A program made the translations under genes and the position numbers. DNA of 64,000 nucleotides from Periplaneta americana. Taxonomy: Eukaryota; Arthropoda; Insecta; Blattodea; Blattidae. Location: NCBI RefSeq assembly GCF_040183065.1, contig NC_091130.1, forward strand, positions 25,143,859 through 25,207,858. Reading direction: 5' to 3'. Position 1 is the first letter of the stretch, and every line of letters starts with the position of its first letter. Shown here piece after piece: positions 33,385 through 44,300 of the stretch. A model generated the notes under the pieces. That model was not told where the DNA came from. It saw only the letters and a list, made by a program, of their open reading frames with translations, and searched no databases.

Positions 33385-33636
33385 CGTCGTTGTTCCTGCA
33401 ATAACTCCTATGTGCAAAATATAAAATTTTTCAGTAGAAAGAAAAAACACATTTTATTCATCCTATGGCAGCTGTACATAGGAGACTGTAAATTCTTACA
33501 TTTTCGAAACAGAAATATAATTACATATAGTAGATTTTATTATTTGCTGTATCACTATTTAAGTTATTTAATATAACAAAAATCTGAAAAACGATAAATA
33601 TGTCACATAGGAGTTATTGGAGGAACAACGACGACA
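33385..33636. mobile_element. MITE, about 250 bp, with 30-bp inverted ends
   Basis: CGTCGTTGTTCCTGCAATAA and CTCCTATGTG at the left match the complement of the right end with only one or two mismatches. No coding capacity. Confidence 0.7.
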
Positions 33637-33654
33637 ATCACCCAGTTCCGTGGA

Positions 33655-33750
33655 ATGGAGATAAATTTCTACCCACATCGGAAATCGAACCATGGACTAC
33701 TTGGTCAGGAAGTGCAAGCGCTATTTAGTAAGCCACAGCAAATGATCTAA
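33655..33750 (-). mobile_element. tRNA-like SINE scrap
   Basis: The minus strand gives a GTGGCTTACTAAATAGCG A-box-like part and CATGGTTCGATTTCCGATG B box. Degenerate. Confidence 0.45.
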
Positions 33751-33751
33751 C

Positions 33752-34012
33752 TTTTTTTTAGTTTATCGACGCTGTATCAGCTATTAGATAATTTAGCGTC
33801 AATGGAATAGCGAGATGATATTTGGTAACATGAGGCAGAGGATTCACCATAAATTATCTGATATTCGCTTTACGGCTGGTAAAAAAAAAAAAAAAAAAAA
33901 AATCCACCAGGGATTCAGCCCAAGCAGGAATTAAATCCACACTGGGGCACAGCTCTGGATCAGTAGGTAAATGCGCTACTGCCTGAGCTACACCAGTGGT
34001 GAGGTTTCCTTT
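33752..34012 (-). mobile_element. SINE family C, decayed
   Basis: GACGCTGTATCAGCTATTAG, TAGCGAGATGATATTTGG and CAGCCCAAG match 60276-60515. The tRNA-like head (GTAGCTCAGGCAGTAGCGCA) is at the right end on the minus strand. An A-run of about 21 interrupts it at 33882. Confidence 0.65.
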
Positions 34013-34940
34013 AAAAAAAGTAAATAACATTAAGTGTAACGCTTATTATACAAGGTGGGTCAAAAGTCGCTTCCCCAATATTTGTTCTTAGGTTTCATAC
34101 TTGTACACATATACAGATGTCTGAACTTGAATAAACGAATAGCTGGTGTAATAAGTGGTGAGTTGAGAACCATGTTCGTGTGTCAACTGTTTTTCTATAT
34201 CTTGTTTACTTTGCATATGGCGAGGAAGAAATTCAGATTCTGAGAGTTAATTTTCAGAAAAAAATAAAAGTTAATATGGCAACAGATGGAGTGTAGGCGT
34301 GAGGGACTTCTTGAACCAGCAATTTGACCTGACAGGATATGATTTTTTGCTGTGGAGTATCCTGAAAAATGATGTTTTTGCTCAGAAACCGCAGGATCTG
34401 CATCAGTTGCGACAGATGATCGAACAGTCATTCGTGAAAATCGATAAAAGTCGTGAGTTATGTTCTTCTAGGGGTGGCTGGTACTTATGTGCTCATGTGC
34501 TACAGCACATAATAGAAGTAAGAGAGAAAAATATGTTTTGTTTTAAAAACTTCAAAAATATTTCTTTAATTTAAATTGTTACCTATGTTTCCATTCCATA
34601 TTGTTAAAGCATTTGAATCGTCCTCCTTGACACGTTTCATCATTCACCCTCCACTGTAGTGCGAGATGTGCTAAGCACAGGAAAGATGTCCACATGGAGA
34701 AATGCGCGTGCTTCAGTTACCCTTTTCACTTCCCCGCGAACACCGAAAACCTCTTCAAACTGCTGTCCCTTCTGTGCTCACCAAAGAGTAGCCAGAACAG
34801 AATAGCCAACTTACTTATTTAGTACCCAAAACTTCATTTATTAAAATTGTATTTAAATATGAAACATTTATTTTTTTATTAGAAATGCGGTTTTTACCAA
34901 TCGTTTTCAATTCTTCTAGTTCATAAAATTAGACATATAT
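34013..34940. other. no identifiable gene
   Basis: Short frames only. CAAGGTGGGTCAAAAGTCGC at 34050 and GACACGTTTCATCATTCACC near 34630 hint at old element ends, but nothing can be closed. Confidence 0.35.
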
Positions 34941-34941
34941 C

Positions 34942-35092
34942 CAGGTCGATGGCATTTAAGTGTGCTTAAATGCGACAGGCTCATGTCAGTAGATTTACTA
35001 GCATGTAAAAAAAAACTCCTGCGGGACAAAATTCCTGCACACCAGCGACGCAGTTGCAGTTGCGAGTGTCATTAAATAAAACATAACATTTT
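34942..35092 (+). mobile_element. SINE family A, 5' truncated
   Basis: Begins inside the tRNA-like head (CCAGGTCGATGGCATTTAAG) and ends GTCATTAAATAAAACATAAC, matching 11780-11940. Confidence 0.85.
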
Positions 35093-35167
35093 TCACTACT
35101 AAGGTGATAGAAAAGTTCGCCAACAGGAAGGAGAATGGACTTTAATTTTGCTTATTAGGATGAGTGC

Positions 35168-35168
<1 letters not shown>

Positions 35169-35204
<36 letters not shown>

Positions 35205-35226
35205 GTTGTTGTTGTTGTTGTTGTTG
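35169..35226. repeat. (ATT)n(GTT)n microsatellite
   Basis: ATT units changing into GTT units. Confidence 0.9.
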
Positions 35227-35624
35227 CTGTACTAGCACACACGTTTAAAAAGTCAAGTGCCGCCACTGTGTTCTGCCATATGTAAATCAGTGTCTAAACG
35301 TTGTGAATTTTGTATCGAGAAACAGGGCCTCCATTTTGAACAAAATCTGTAAAAGAATATGTAGCCAAATATAAATTGATGTATGGTACAATTAAATGTA
35401 AGGAAGTGTTTGGGAAAAGCGACTTTTAACTCACCTCTATTAGTTTTCCTAACCTAAAATCTAAACTTCTTAACCAGCAATTAGAACAGGTAAAGAAAAA
35501 GAAAAACTTCTGAACGGGTTCACAAAAATATGTTGAATGGAATGGAAGTCTGCAGGGTTCCTAATTTTGAGAATTACTGTTACGACCTGTTTGAAGGAGA
35601 CATATATTTGTGCTTTTCTAAATG

Positions 35625-35765
35625 TTTTTGTTGTTTTCTAATGTCATTTGACCTCTTGCACTCCAGTATTTTTCAAAGATATTATCATGACTAGCCACTG
35701 AAGCACAGATTTTGAGGTGTTCCGAATCCATTTCTTGGTTTGAGTTGAGTTTGAGTTTGAACTGA
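35625..35765 (-). mobile_element. RNase H LINE, 3' fragment
   Basis: The minus strand carries GGATTCGGAACACCTCAAAA and TGACCTCTTGCACTCC in complement, as in 14700-14840. Confidence 0.8.
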
Positions 35766-35769
35766 ATTG

Positions 35770-36600
35770 TTGATATTGGCCATAAAGTTCTATCTCAGGA
35801 GAAATTACTGTAGACCTAAAGACAAGACAACATACCAAATCCACACTTTTTCGGTTTAAGAAATGCTCAAAAACGTGCATTTTCAAGAAAAGTATCCTAA
35901 TTTTTCTGTAGCATCGCAATATTTTCATTTTATAATTCAAGTATTGAAAAAAAACACACACACGCACACGTATACACACATGTAATGCAAACATAAAATT
36001 GTAAATGCCATACCACAATAAGGACTTTACACTGTGGTCATATCGTAAAATATCTAACTGGTTGAACCTAAATATGACAAAATCAAGGAATTGGGTTTAC
36101 AATTTTATTGAACAATGGGCAATTTATAAATATACAGAAAGTTCACAAACTTGTCTTGCAATATCCAGAATAATATTACCAACAGAAATGTAAATTGCAT
36201 ACTTATCTTCAATTGTTTAGATGGACACAGTTCAAAACAAAACATTTGGTAATTACAGACATATTTTTAGTAAAGAAAGCCATTGTAAAAATCGATGTAA
36301 AATCCAATAGAATTGATAAATGACAAAAAGCCAATACTGCTCCACGTAAATGTAAAAGCTGTAACAGACTAAAGAGAACCGAAGAGTAAACTTTTCTGAT
36401 GTCATAATTCCGGTACCGTACTAGAAGTGAATTAACAGTCAGGACTATGCTATATCCTTGAGAAGGAATTCCGAAAGTCATTTCACAGAAGACTCAGTGG
36501 ACCCAGTAGTCATTTTGAGAGTTTTAACATTACAAAGAAAAACTCTGACCCTACTGAGATTCAAATATGAGGCGCTCCTGTTTACAGCCAGCCATTCTAC
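35770..36600. other. no identifiable gene
   Basis: AT-rich intergenic sequence between the tan genes with a CA-rich run at 35953-35975; nothing else recognised. Confidence 0.4.
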
Positions 36601-36611
36601 CGACAACCAAC

Positions 36612-36803
36612 TTGTGTGCACTCGATGTGGGTCTCTGGCGTTTCGTCAGCCCACGCGAGTTGTGTGGATATAAAAGGGAAAAGTTGAGACGGTGTCGGGT
36701 GGAGTTCCCGGGTAGCTCAGTTGGCAGAGAGCTGGTACGTTCAACCAGAGGTCCCGGGATCGATACCCGGCCCCGGAACAATTTTTCCCTTGAAATTATT
36801 CAA
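36612..36803 (+). mobile_element. tRNA-headed SINE unit 1 of a direct pair
   Basis: Contains TATAAAAGGGAAAAGTTGAG, then CGGGTAGCTCAGTTGGCAGA and GGGATCGATACCCGGCCCCG. Repeated 292 bases further on. The acceptor stem would be mispaired, so this is not scored as a tRNA gene. Confidence 0.7.
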
Positions 36804-36903
36804 ATCTGCTTTACAGGGAGCTTTACCTGAAAGACTAGATTTGCATAATATATACGTCACTGTGTACGTTAACAGAAAACCACAATTCCAAGTCACTCAG
36901 AGA

Positions 36904-37095
36904 TTGTGTGCACTCGATGTGGGTCTCTGGCATTTCGTCAGCTCATGCGAGTTGTGTGAATATAAAAGGGAAAAGTTGAGATGGTGTCAGGTGGAGTTCC
37001 CGGGTAGCTCAGTTGGCAGAGCGCTGGTACGTTCAACCAGAGGTCCCAGGATCGATACCCGGCCCCGGAACAATTTTTCCCTTGAAATTATTCAA
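36904..37095 (+). mobile_element. tRNA-headed SINE unit 2 of a direct pair
   Basis: Same 192-base unit as 36612-36803 with a handful of substitutions, in the same orientation. The 100 bases between them are unrelated. Confidence 0.7.
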
Positions 37096-37920
37096 CTTGA
37101 ACTAATTTACAAAACAAAACTGAAACCCATAACATTTCTATAAAGGTCCCAGAAATGTAACTTATGTTTGTAATAATTTTAAATTTCATGCTCAAATCTT
37201 TCATATTTGTAAGAATGTCATATTTGAATTGTAGGGTGATCAAACATACTTCCTAAAGAACAACCTTATAAAATCCATGTTTGTTGAACAAGAGAATGGA
37301 GGACATATTCCCAGTATTTTGTAAAAATCAAACCCCACTGTTTTCCCAATACCATGATGTTTTTTCTTTTTTTTTTTTCCATTTAAAACAACAGTATATT
37401 TACAATGATTTAAAGTTTGAAGTGACTTTCGAATGATATAGGTCGTGGTATTGAACCAACTGGTTATATTAATCATTGAACTTGTCCAACAGGTTCTGTA
37501 AGTTAGTTACTAAAATGTGGAAACTTTTATAATGAGACGATAAAAAGCATGTTAGAATACCAAGAGTTTCTACAAACGTGCTTTCTAGAAAAAGTCTTAA
37601 TTACTTTGGTATTGCATCATAACAACGGAAAGCAAATGACTAAATAGTCGATGACCAGCAAAATACGCTGCCTGAAACTACACAATACTATGTCGTTGTC
37701 CTTAATATCTGCGAGGTAACTTCTTCGAAATATTATTATTGTTATACTATAGCTTACCTTTGATTCTGGTACCAAAAGTAAGCAATATTTGTATTATATC
37801 AACTATATATACACAGGGCATAAGTTACATTTACTAGCAGCCATAATTTGTCTCAAACATCAGTTCCATGCCAGCACGAACTCCTTAATATTGCACATCT
37901 GCACTTCCTTACATCCGTCA
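37096..37920. other. 3' flank of tan2, nothing recognised
   Basis: AT-rich sequence downstream of the tan2 stop codon. No canonical polyadenylation signal close to the stop and no repeat matched. Confidence 0.4.
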
Positions 37921-38027
37921 TCACTTAGCAGGAGACTTTAACTGCAGAGGTAAGACTACAATAGGCTCGTGTTTCTTGGGGTTATCAGCGTATATGCTCC
38001 ATGTTCTTCCAATGCAATCGAAGATCC
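37921..38027 (-). CDS. tan2 last exon
   Basis: Completes Gly, then IFDCIGRTWSIYADNPKK, ending QLKSPAK before TGA at 37923-37921. The acceptor is TTATTTACAG. No canonical AATAAA is seen in the first 200 bases after the stop. Confidence 0.92.
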
Positions 38028-40223
38028 CTGTAAATAAGAAATGAAGTTATTGAAGCAAATGTGAGAATAACTTCAGAAACTGAATGACTGTGACAGAAAC
38101 AGAAGGGAGATCAATCTCAGTACAGTGAAACCTGTCTAAAGCGGCCATCTGAAGTTACCTTGTAAAATGGCCGTTTTATCAGGTGGCGCTTGATTAAGGT
38201 TGCGGTTTTTATGAATCAGCATGAAAGTACTGAATTTCACTCACTTTTTAGTACTGTGCGCATACAACAATCGTGCATATTAATGTCAGCCTCTTCCATT
38301 CTTGTAACTAGTCTTTTCAAAGCTCGTTTATGATACCTCAGTTTAAATTAATGGATAATACCTTGATCAAGGGGCTGGACGTGTGATGTCCGCTCTAACC
38401 ACCCATTACTAGCAAAAATTGCTTACATTGAGTTCTTTGGTAATTTCAAGAGCTTTCTCTTGAATTATAGGCCCGCTTACTGGCAATTTCTTCGCCCTCG
38501 CACACTTGAACCATTTGTAAACGAAATCATTCACATTACTAAACACAGATTGTCTCTTCCTTTTTTGGCCACCACGCATATTTTTCTCTCATTCTTTTAA
38601 TATTTCATCTTTATTCTTAATTATACCGTTTATTTGTGTCCTTTCACATTTGAATATTTCTACAATTTTTCTCGCACTTGTTCCCTTCTCACTTTCTTCA
38701 GTCATTATTCGTCTTGCCTCTAAACTTAACACCACTCTAGATTTATTGTTAGATATGATTTCTCTCTCAAACTAACTTCACAATTCCTCTGAATCAACTG
38801 AATGAAAAGAAGAAAAATTCGTAAAAGCTGGCCCAAATAGAGGAAGATAGAAAGAGGAGAAAAAAATATAAAAAATTCCAATGGTTAACTACTGACCTAA
38901 AACATACTGTGACATTTTCGATAGAAAACGTCCGTGTTCCAATCCTTTAAAAACGAGTAAGAATTTAAAGCTGTGCAGGTTCGGAGTGGCAAATGACAAA
39001 AGAGTCATAAAACAGTAACCAACTAACCCCAAGATATGGAGGGTATACTGTTGTACACTTAGCTATTGTCCTCGTGACATTGCTTCCTGCCCTCTAACCA
39101 TTGAAAAAATAGGTCAGACAGTATCCGTGAAAAGATTTTTTGTTGGACAGTGACTGTTATAGTCAGGTTCCAATCCAAATAGACCCCGGCCGCTGGCCGG
39201 CGCAAGAGGTGGCCGCTAAATAAAGAGAGAATTTGTATTGATCTTATGGAAAATCCAATTGGTTCCAGAGAAAATTGGCCTTTTGGTCAGGTGGCCGTTT
39301 AAATGAAGTGACCGCAAAGGCAGGTTTCACTGTACTTCAAAGAAGATTCTGAGATTTGGAAGAGGTAGTCTCAACTTCTTTAGGGGAGAGGACACTGAAT
39401 TTGTGGCAAAAATGATTAATTTTTTTTTAGAAATTTTCATTTTTTCATAAAATAATCCATAAATATCTAGGGAATATAATCCAAACTGATTTAAATCCAT
39501 ACATGGCGTGATATGACGTCATTTTAAAGCCCTGTGCGCATGAGTTCTTTAAATTTGAGACACAGCAATGCCCATTTTCTTTCCTAATTCTAAAATTCGC
39601 ATATTTGCCGTTGTATCAACTTGCATTAGTAGAAAATATGAACACCAGATGACAGTACATCCCTTTGCAATGCGAGATCGATTTGAACTTCAATATTATC
39701 GATAAATATTTATAAATCGATTACTTTTGAGTGAGCACTGCATGTAAACACATTGTTTCTATGTGATATTACAGAAAAATAAAGGAAAAATTTTACAGTC
39801 TGTACAAAAGAAACCAAATGAACTGGAAATGTACAAAAACTTGCCCAGACATGTTCAAACATTTTTAACAAGAGCCAGAACAGGTCACATTGTCACTCAA
39901 TTGTATCTACACAGATTTCACATTTCTGATAATCCTACTTGTCTGTGGTGTAATAATCATGATGAAGATCTGGAACACATTCTTCTGTACTGTCCACCCA
40001 TAAACCACAAAAGAAGTAAATTAAAATCATCAGTACCAGTTGCAGAAGACACAGCCCTGCAGTATATATTGACTACACCCCACCTCTGGCTACTAGCAAC
40101 AGACATCTGTAATGAACACCGATCAAAATACTCCTCATTTCTCGTGAAAAACAACAACTGAATAGACTACAGTGGACTATAGTGGACTTTATGTTGTCAG
40201 CAAACAGCTGGATACATTAAGAA

Positions 40224-40262
<39 letters not shown>

Positions 40263-40691
40263 ATTACAGAAAAGCTTTATTGGACAAAAAGGATGATAAA
40301 AGAGTAGTGGAACAGAGAAAAATTCTCTGCGGCACAGGGATTTGAACTCGGGTTTTCAGCTCTACGTGCTGATGCTTTATCCACTAAGTCACACCGGATT
40401 CCCATCCTGGTGTTGGATCGAATCCTCTTGGTTTAAGCTCCACGTCTTGGGTTCCCTCTAGTGGCTGCCCTCTGTACTAAGTCATAGATGAAATGCAAGA
40501 AATTGGGAATATTTAAAGACAGAGGTATAGGACAGCGGTGAAACTGGCTAGAATTAGATCTGAACAAAGAAACATCCAGTTAGAGGGGACAATATATGAA
40601 CCTGGTGGTTTTTAGACTGTATGAGGTAAGCATTACAATGTGAAATTTTAGAAGTCTTTATCTCAAAACTAAATTTTTCAACACTTGTAGA

Positions 40692-40765
<74 letters not shown>

Positions 40766-41054
40766 ATAATTGTCTTATTTTTTTTATACTTTGTACTTCT
40801 CATTTATTTTGACCTGCTGTTCACATTTTATTATGCTTTTTTCTCTCTTTCTGTATGTTATATATTATGTCTGATTTCTACTTACCGGTACTTTTGTTAA
40901 AATTTTATTATTATTATCTTATTCAGTTTTGTGTGTAAAATTGTAGTGTACTTTGTAAATCTGTAGTGTTTTTGTAATGTTTTTACTCCTGGTTGAGTGT
41001 TAGAGAAGGCCGTATGGCCTTAACTCTGCCAGGTTAAATAAATCATTATTATTA

Positions 41055-41131
<77 letters not shown>

Positions 41132-41296
41132 ATTCAAATTGATATAACTTTTAAACTACTTGAGATATCAAAATGAAATTTTTACAATATATCTTTTAAA
41201 GTAATTAAAATAAACTGATGCTGTAAAAGTTTGTTATCTTAAATTGTTCCTATTTTATGAAGAAAATTTCAAACTTATTGTTAAAAGAAAACTAAA

Positions 41297-41342
<46 letters not shown>

Positions 41343-44300
41343 TTTAGTTTTCTTTTAACAATAAGTTTGAAATTGTGTGTAACAGTCTTAATCATGACAG
41401 GATACTCAATTCTAAACAGATCAGTGAAAAATTCATGTCTTTAGCATTAAAACAGAAAAAGTTATATCAATTTTAGTAAATAACAGCATTTTCTTAAAAA
41501 AAAAACTCTGAATGGCCCCCCAACAAAAAATTATTATAATTGTAAAATTCACTGTAGCTACTCTAATCATAATGTATAAAATATCATTTTGGTAATTGGC
41601 ATATTTAAAGAATTGAAAATTTCAGTGTCCTCTCCCCTTAAAAGAGAATATTTTCTACTCAACACCAATGAAACAAGAGGTGGAGCATTCATATTACAGG
41701 AGAAAATGAGTCTTCTTTTACATTATTTAGCAAGGCCATCTGCAATATGTCAGATCTAAATATCAGTAGCATAGCGTCAATGTAAGCTAAAAAGCTTAGC
41801 TTCCCCACTTAATAATAATTTCATAATAAACCTGCAGTTTATGGACAAAATTATTTATTAATTTTAATAGAATTTATATTTACGCGTTAAATATTGTGAT
41901 GCGGCAGCTCAGGATGATTTGTGATGCAGCAGTAAACAAGAAGCCTGCACACACCAGCTTCCAAACAGACTGGTTTCTTCTGTGTAATCCACCCCGCAGA
42001 TTTTCCATCCCTTCCTAACTAAACTACCCTAGTCGCAAGGCTTGCAAGAAGCTAGCTTTTACATGTAAAATAAGTAGTTTCCGAGTTATCCCTTTTCGTC
42101 AGTTGTGTTCAGTTGAACTGTTAGTGTGCATTGTGGCTGATATAATAAATAATGAGCGAAATAACAGTTCCTGACACTAATTTACTTGAATTTTTTAGGA
42201 CAATTGTATTATCAAGACTGACTTACGAATAAAAGTGTGATTTAAAAAACAAATGACCGACTCCCTTGCTGTCAATGAAGGACACAACCAAAAGACAGAA
42301 GCATACTTACGTAATGATACTAATATTGTGATTTCTCTAAGTATGACAGGGAGTGAGCTAATGTTATACGTATACGTGTCTATTTGTTTAGAGATAATGT
42401 GTAAACCGTGAAATCATATTTTACTACGTATCATTATTTTGAGGTCATGCCTTATCGGTGTTACTTACGATGTTCCAACCAATCTTCGACTGCTGACTTG
42501 ACATTGACTACTATTTATTTTAAGACTGTATTTTTGTAATACGTTTTCTCATATTGCATGAAAGACAACTTGAGTTAGCTTCCCCTGCTCAAAATTTCAT
42601 GCTACGCCACTGCTAAATATAAGGATTTGTTTATTCAGTAAGAACTTAAAATTTCCCAGGTAGGCCTACTAATTATAATAAAAGTAAACTTTTATTCAAT
42701 TGAAAATCAATGATTGTTCTTACTAGCGCAGAAAAAAAATTATACTTACCTACTGCAACAGTCTTCACAAAGTCATCATCGCCAGATTCCTGAAATACTC
42801 TGAACTCCTTGTCTGACTGGTCACCCAACATACTGATTACATCTTTCCGTGACACAGGATGGGGAAAAGTGTTCAAGGTGGTATGGCGGTGGTCGCTGCT
42901 TTCCATTATTCTACCACCAGCTTCAGGAATTTGTAATCTCAGATATCTGCAATTAAAGTTGAACAGCGGTCATACGTGAAAATTGGAGGTCTTGGAACAT
43001 CCTCCCTACTCGCCTGATCTCAGTCCATGCGACTTTGATCTCATTCTGCAATTGAAGAAGCCGCTGCATGGGAAGTGGTTTGTAAACATGAAGGACATCT
43101 TAAGGTGAGGTGATAAACATAGACGAATTTCACACAGGCAATGGTATTCAACACCAGCATCCTCATTGGCAAAGATGTGTGGAAGTCTTGGGGGATTATT
43201 TTGAAAGCTATTAGCTGTGAGTAATGTACTTTGTTTCGTTTTGTGCATAATAAAACAATGATTTATATTTACGCATTTTTCAGTTTCCCTTACCCTTTGC
43301 CTCCTGTACCCGAACCCAATTTGGTACTAGCATTGTGAAGCACATTCCAGAGACCTTCAATCGCATATAGTGAATTTCTATTTCTGAAGCTTTATTGGCT
43401 GATATAATACAGGGTGTTTCAAAAATACGGGGCATAATTTTAAGTATGTATTTCCCACATGTAGACAATCAAAATAAATATGGGAAATGTGTGTTATTAT
43501 TCGGTTGAGAAGCTCTTATCATCCAGTCTGCTGTCAAAAAATCTGAAAGTTAGAATTTATAAAACAGTTATATTACCGGTTGTTCTGTATGGTTGTGAAA
43601 CTTGGACTCTCACTCTGAGAGAGGAACATAGATTAAGGGTGTTTGAGAATAAGGTGCTTAGGAAAATATTTGGGGCTAAGCGGAATGAAGTTACGGGAGA
43701 ATGGAGAAAGTTACACAACACAGAACTGCACGCATTGTATTCTTCACCTAACATAATTAGGAACTTAAAATCCAGACGTTTGAGATGGGCAGGGCATGTA
43801 GCACGTATGGGCGAATCCAGAAATGCATATAGAGTGTTAGTTGGGAGACCGGAGGGAAAAAGACCTTTAGGGAGGCCGAGACGTAGATGGGAGGATAATA
43901 TTAAAATGGATTTGAGGGAGGTGGGGTGTGATGATAGAGACTGGATTAATCTTGCACAGGATAGGAACCAATGGCGGGCTTATGTGAGGGCGGCAATGAA
44001 CCTTCGGGTTCCTTAAAAGCCATTTGTAAGTAAGTAAGACAATCAAAATAGTTCATTACAACATGTGTCCGGAAATGCTTCATTTCCGAGTTACGGCCTT
44101 CACAAGATTGAAATTCACCGGAACGTTTTTCTTTCCACAGGTCGTTGTCATTACAGAAGATGTTCAAAATGTCCACCTCCTGCTTGAATACAGACCTCAC
44201 ATCGATGTCTCATTGACCTGCGAACACGATCCCAAACTCCAGGAGTATTGCGTATGTCCTCAGAACATGCCACAATTCGATTCCGAAGGGATTCCAAATC

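Larger units (their letters stand above)
39384..41634. mobile_element. TTAA-type element, 2.25 kb, with nested insertions
   Basis: Left TTTA then GGGGAGAGGACACTGAATTT; right complement GGGGAGAGGACACTGAAATT next to TTAA. Both inner borders share a GGGGGGCCA-type motif with 5438-6138. Between the ends lie a LINE fragment, SINE, microsatellites, a LINE 3' tail and a palindrome, all probably later insertions. Confidence 0.5.

Noticed and set aside
36712-36782. tRNA gene
   Set aside because: A and B boxes are present but the acceptor stem mispairs and the unit is repeated with the same flanks, so it is a SINE head. The same applies to 11711, 12095, 30690, 48829 and 60450.
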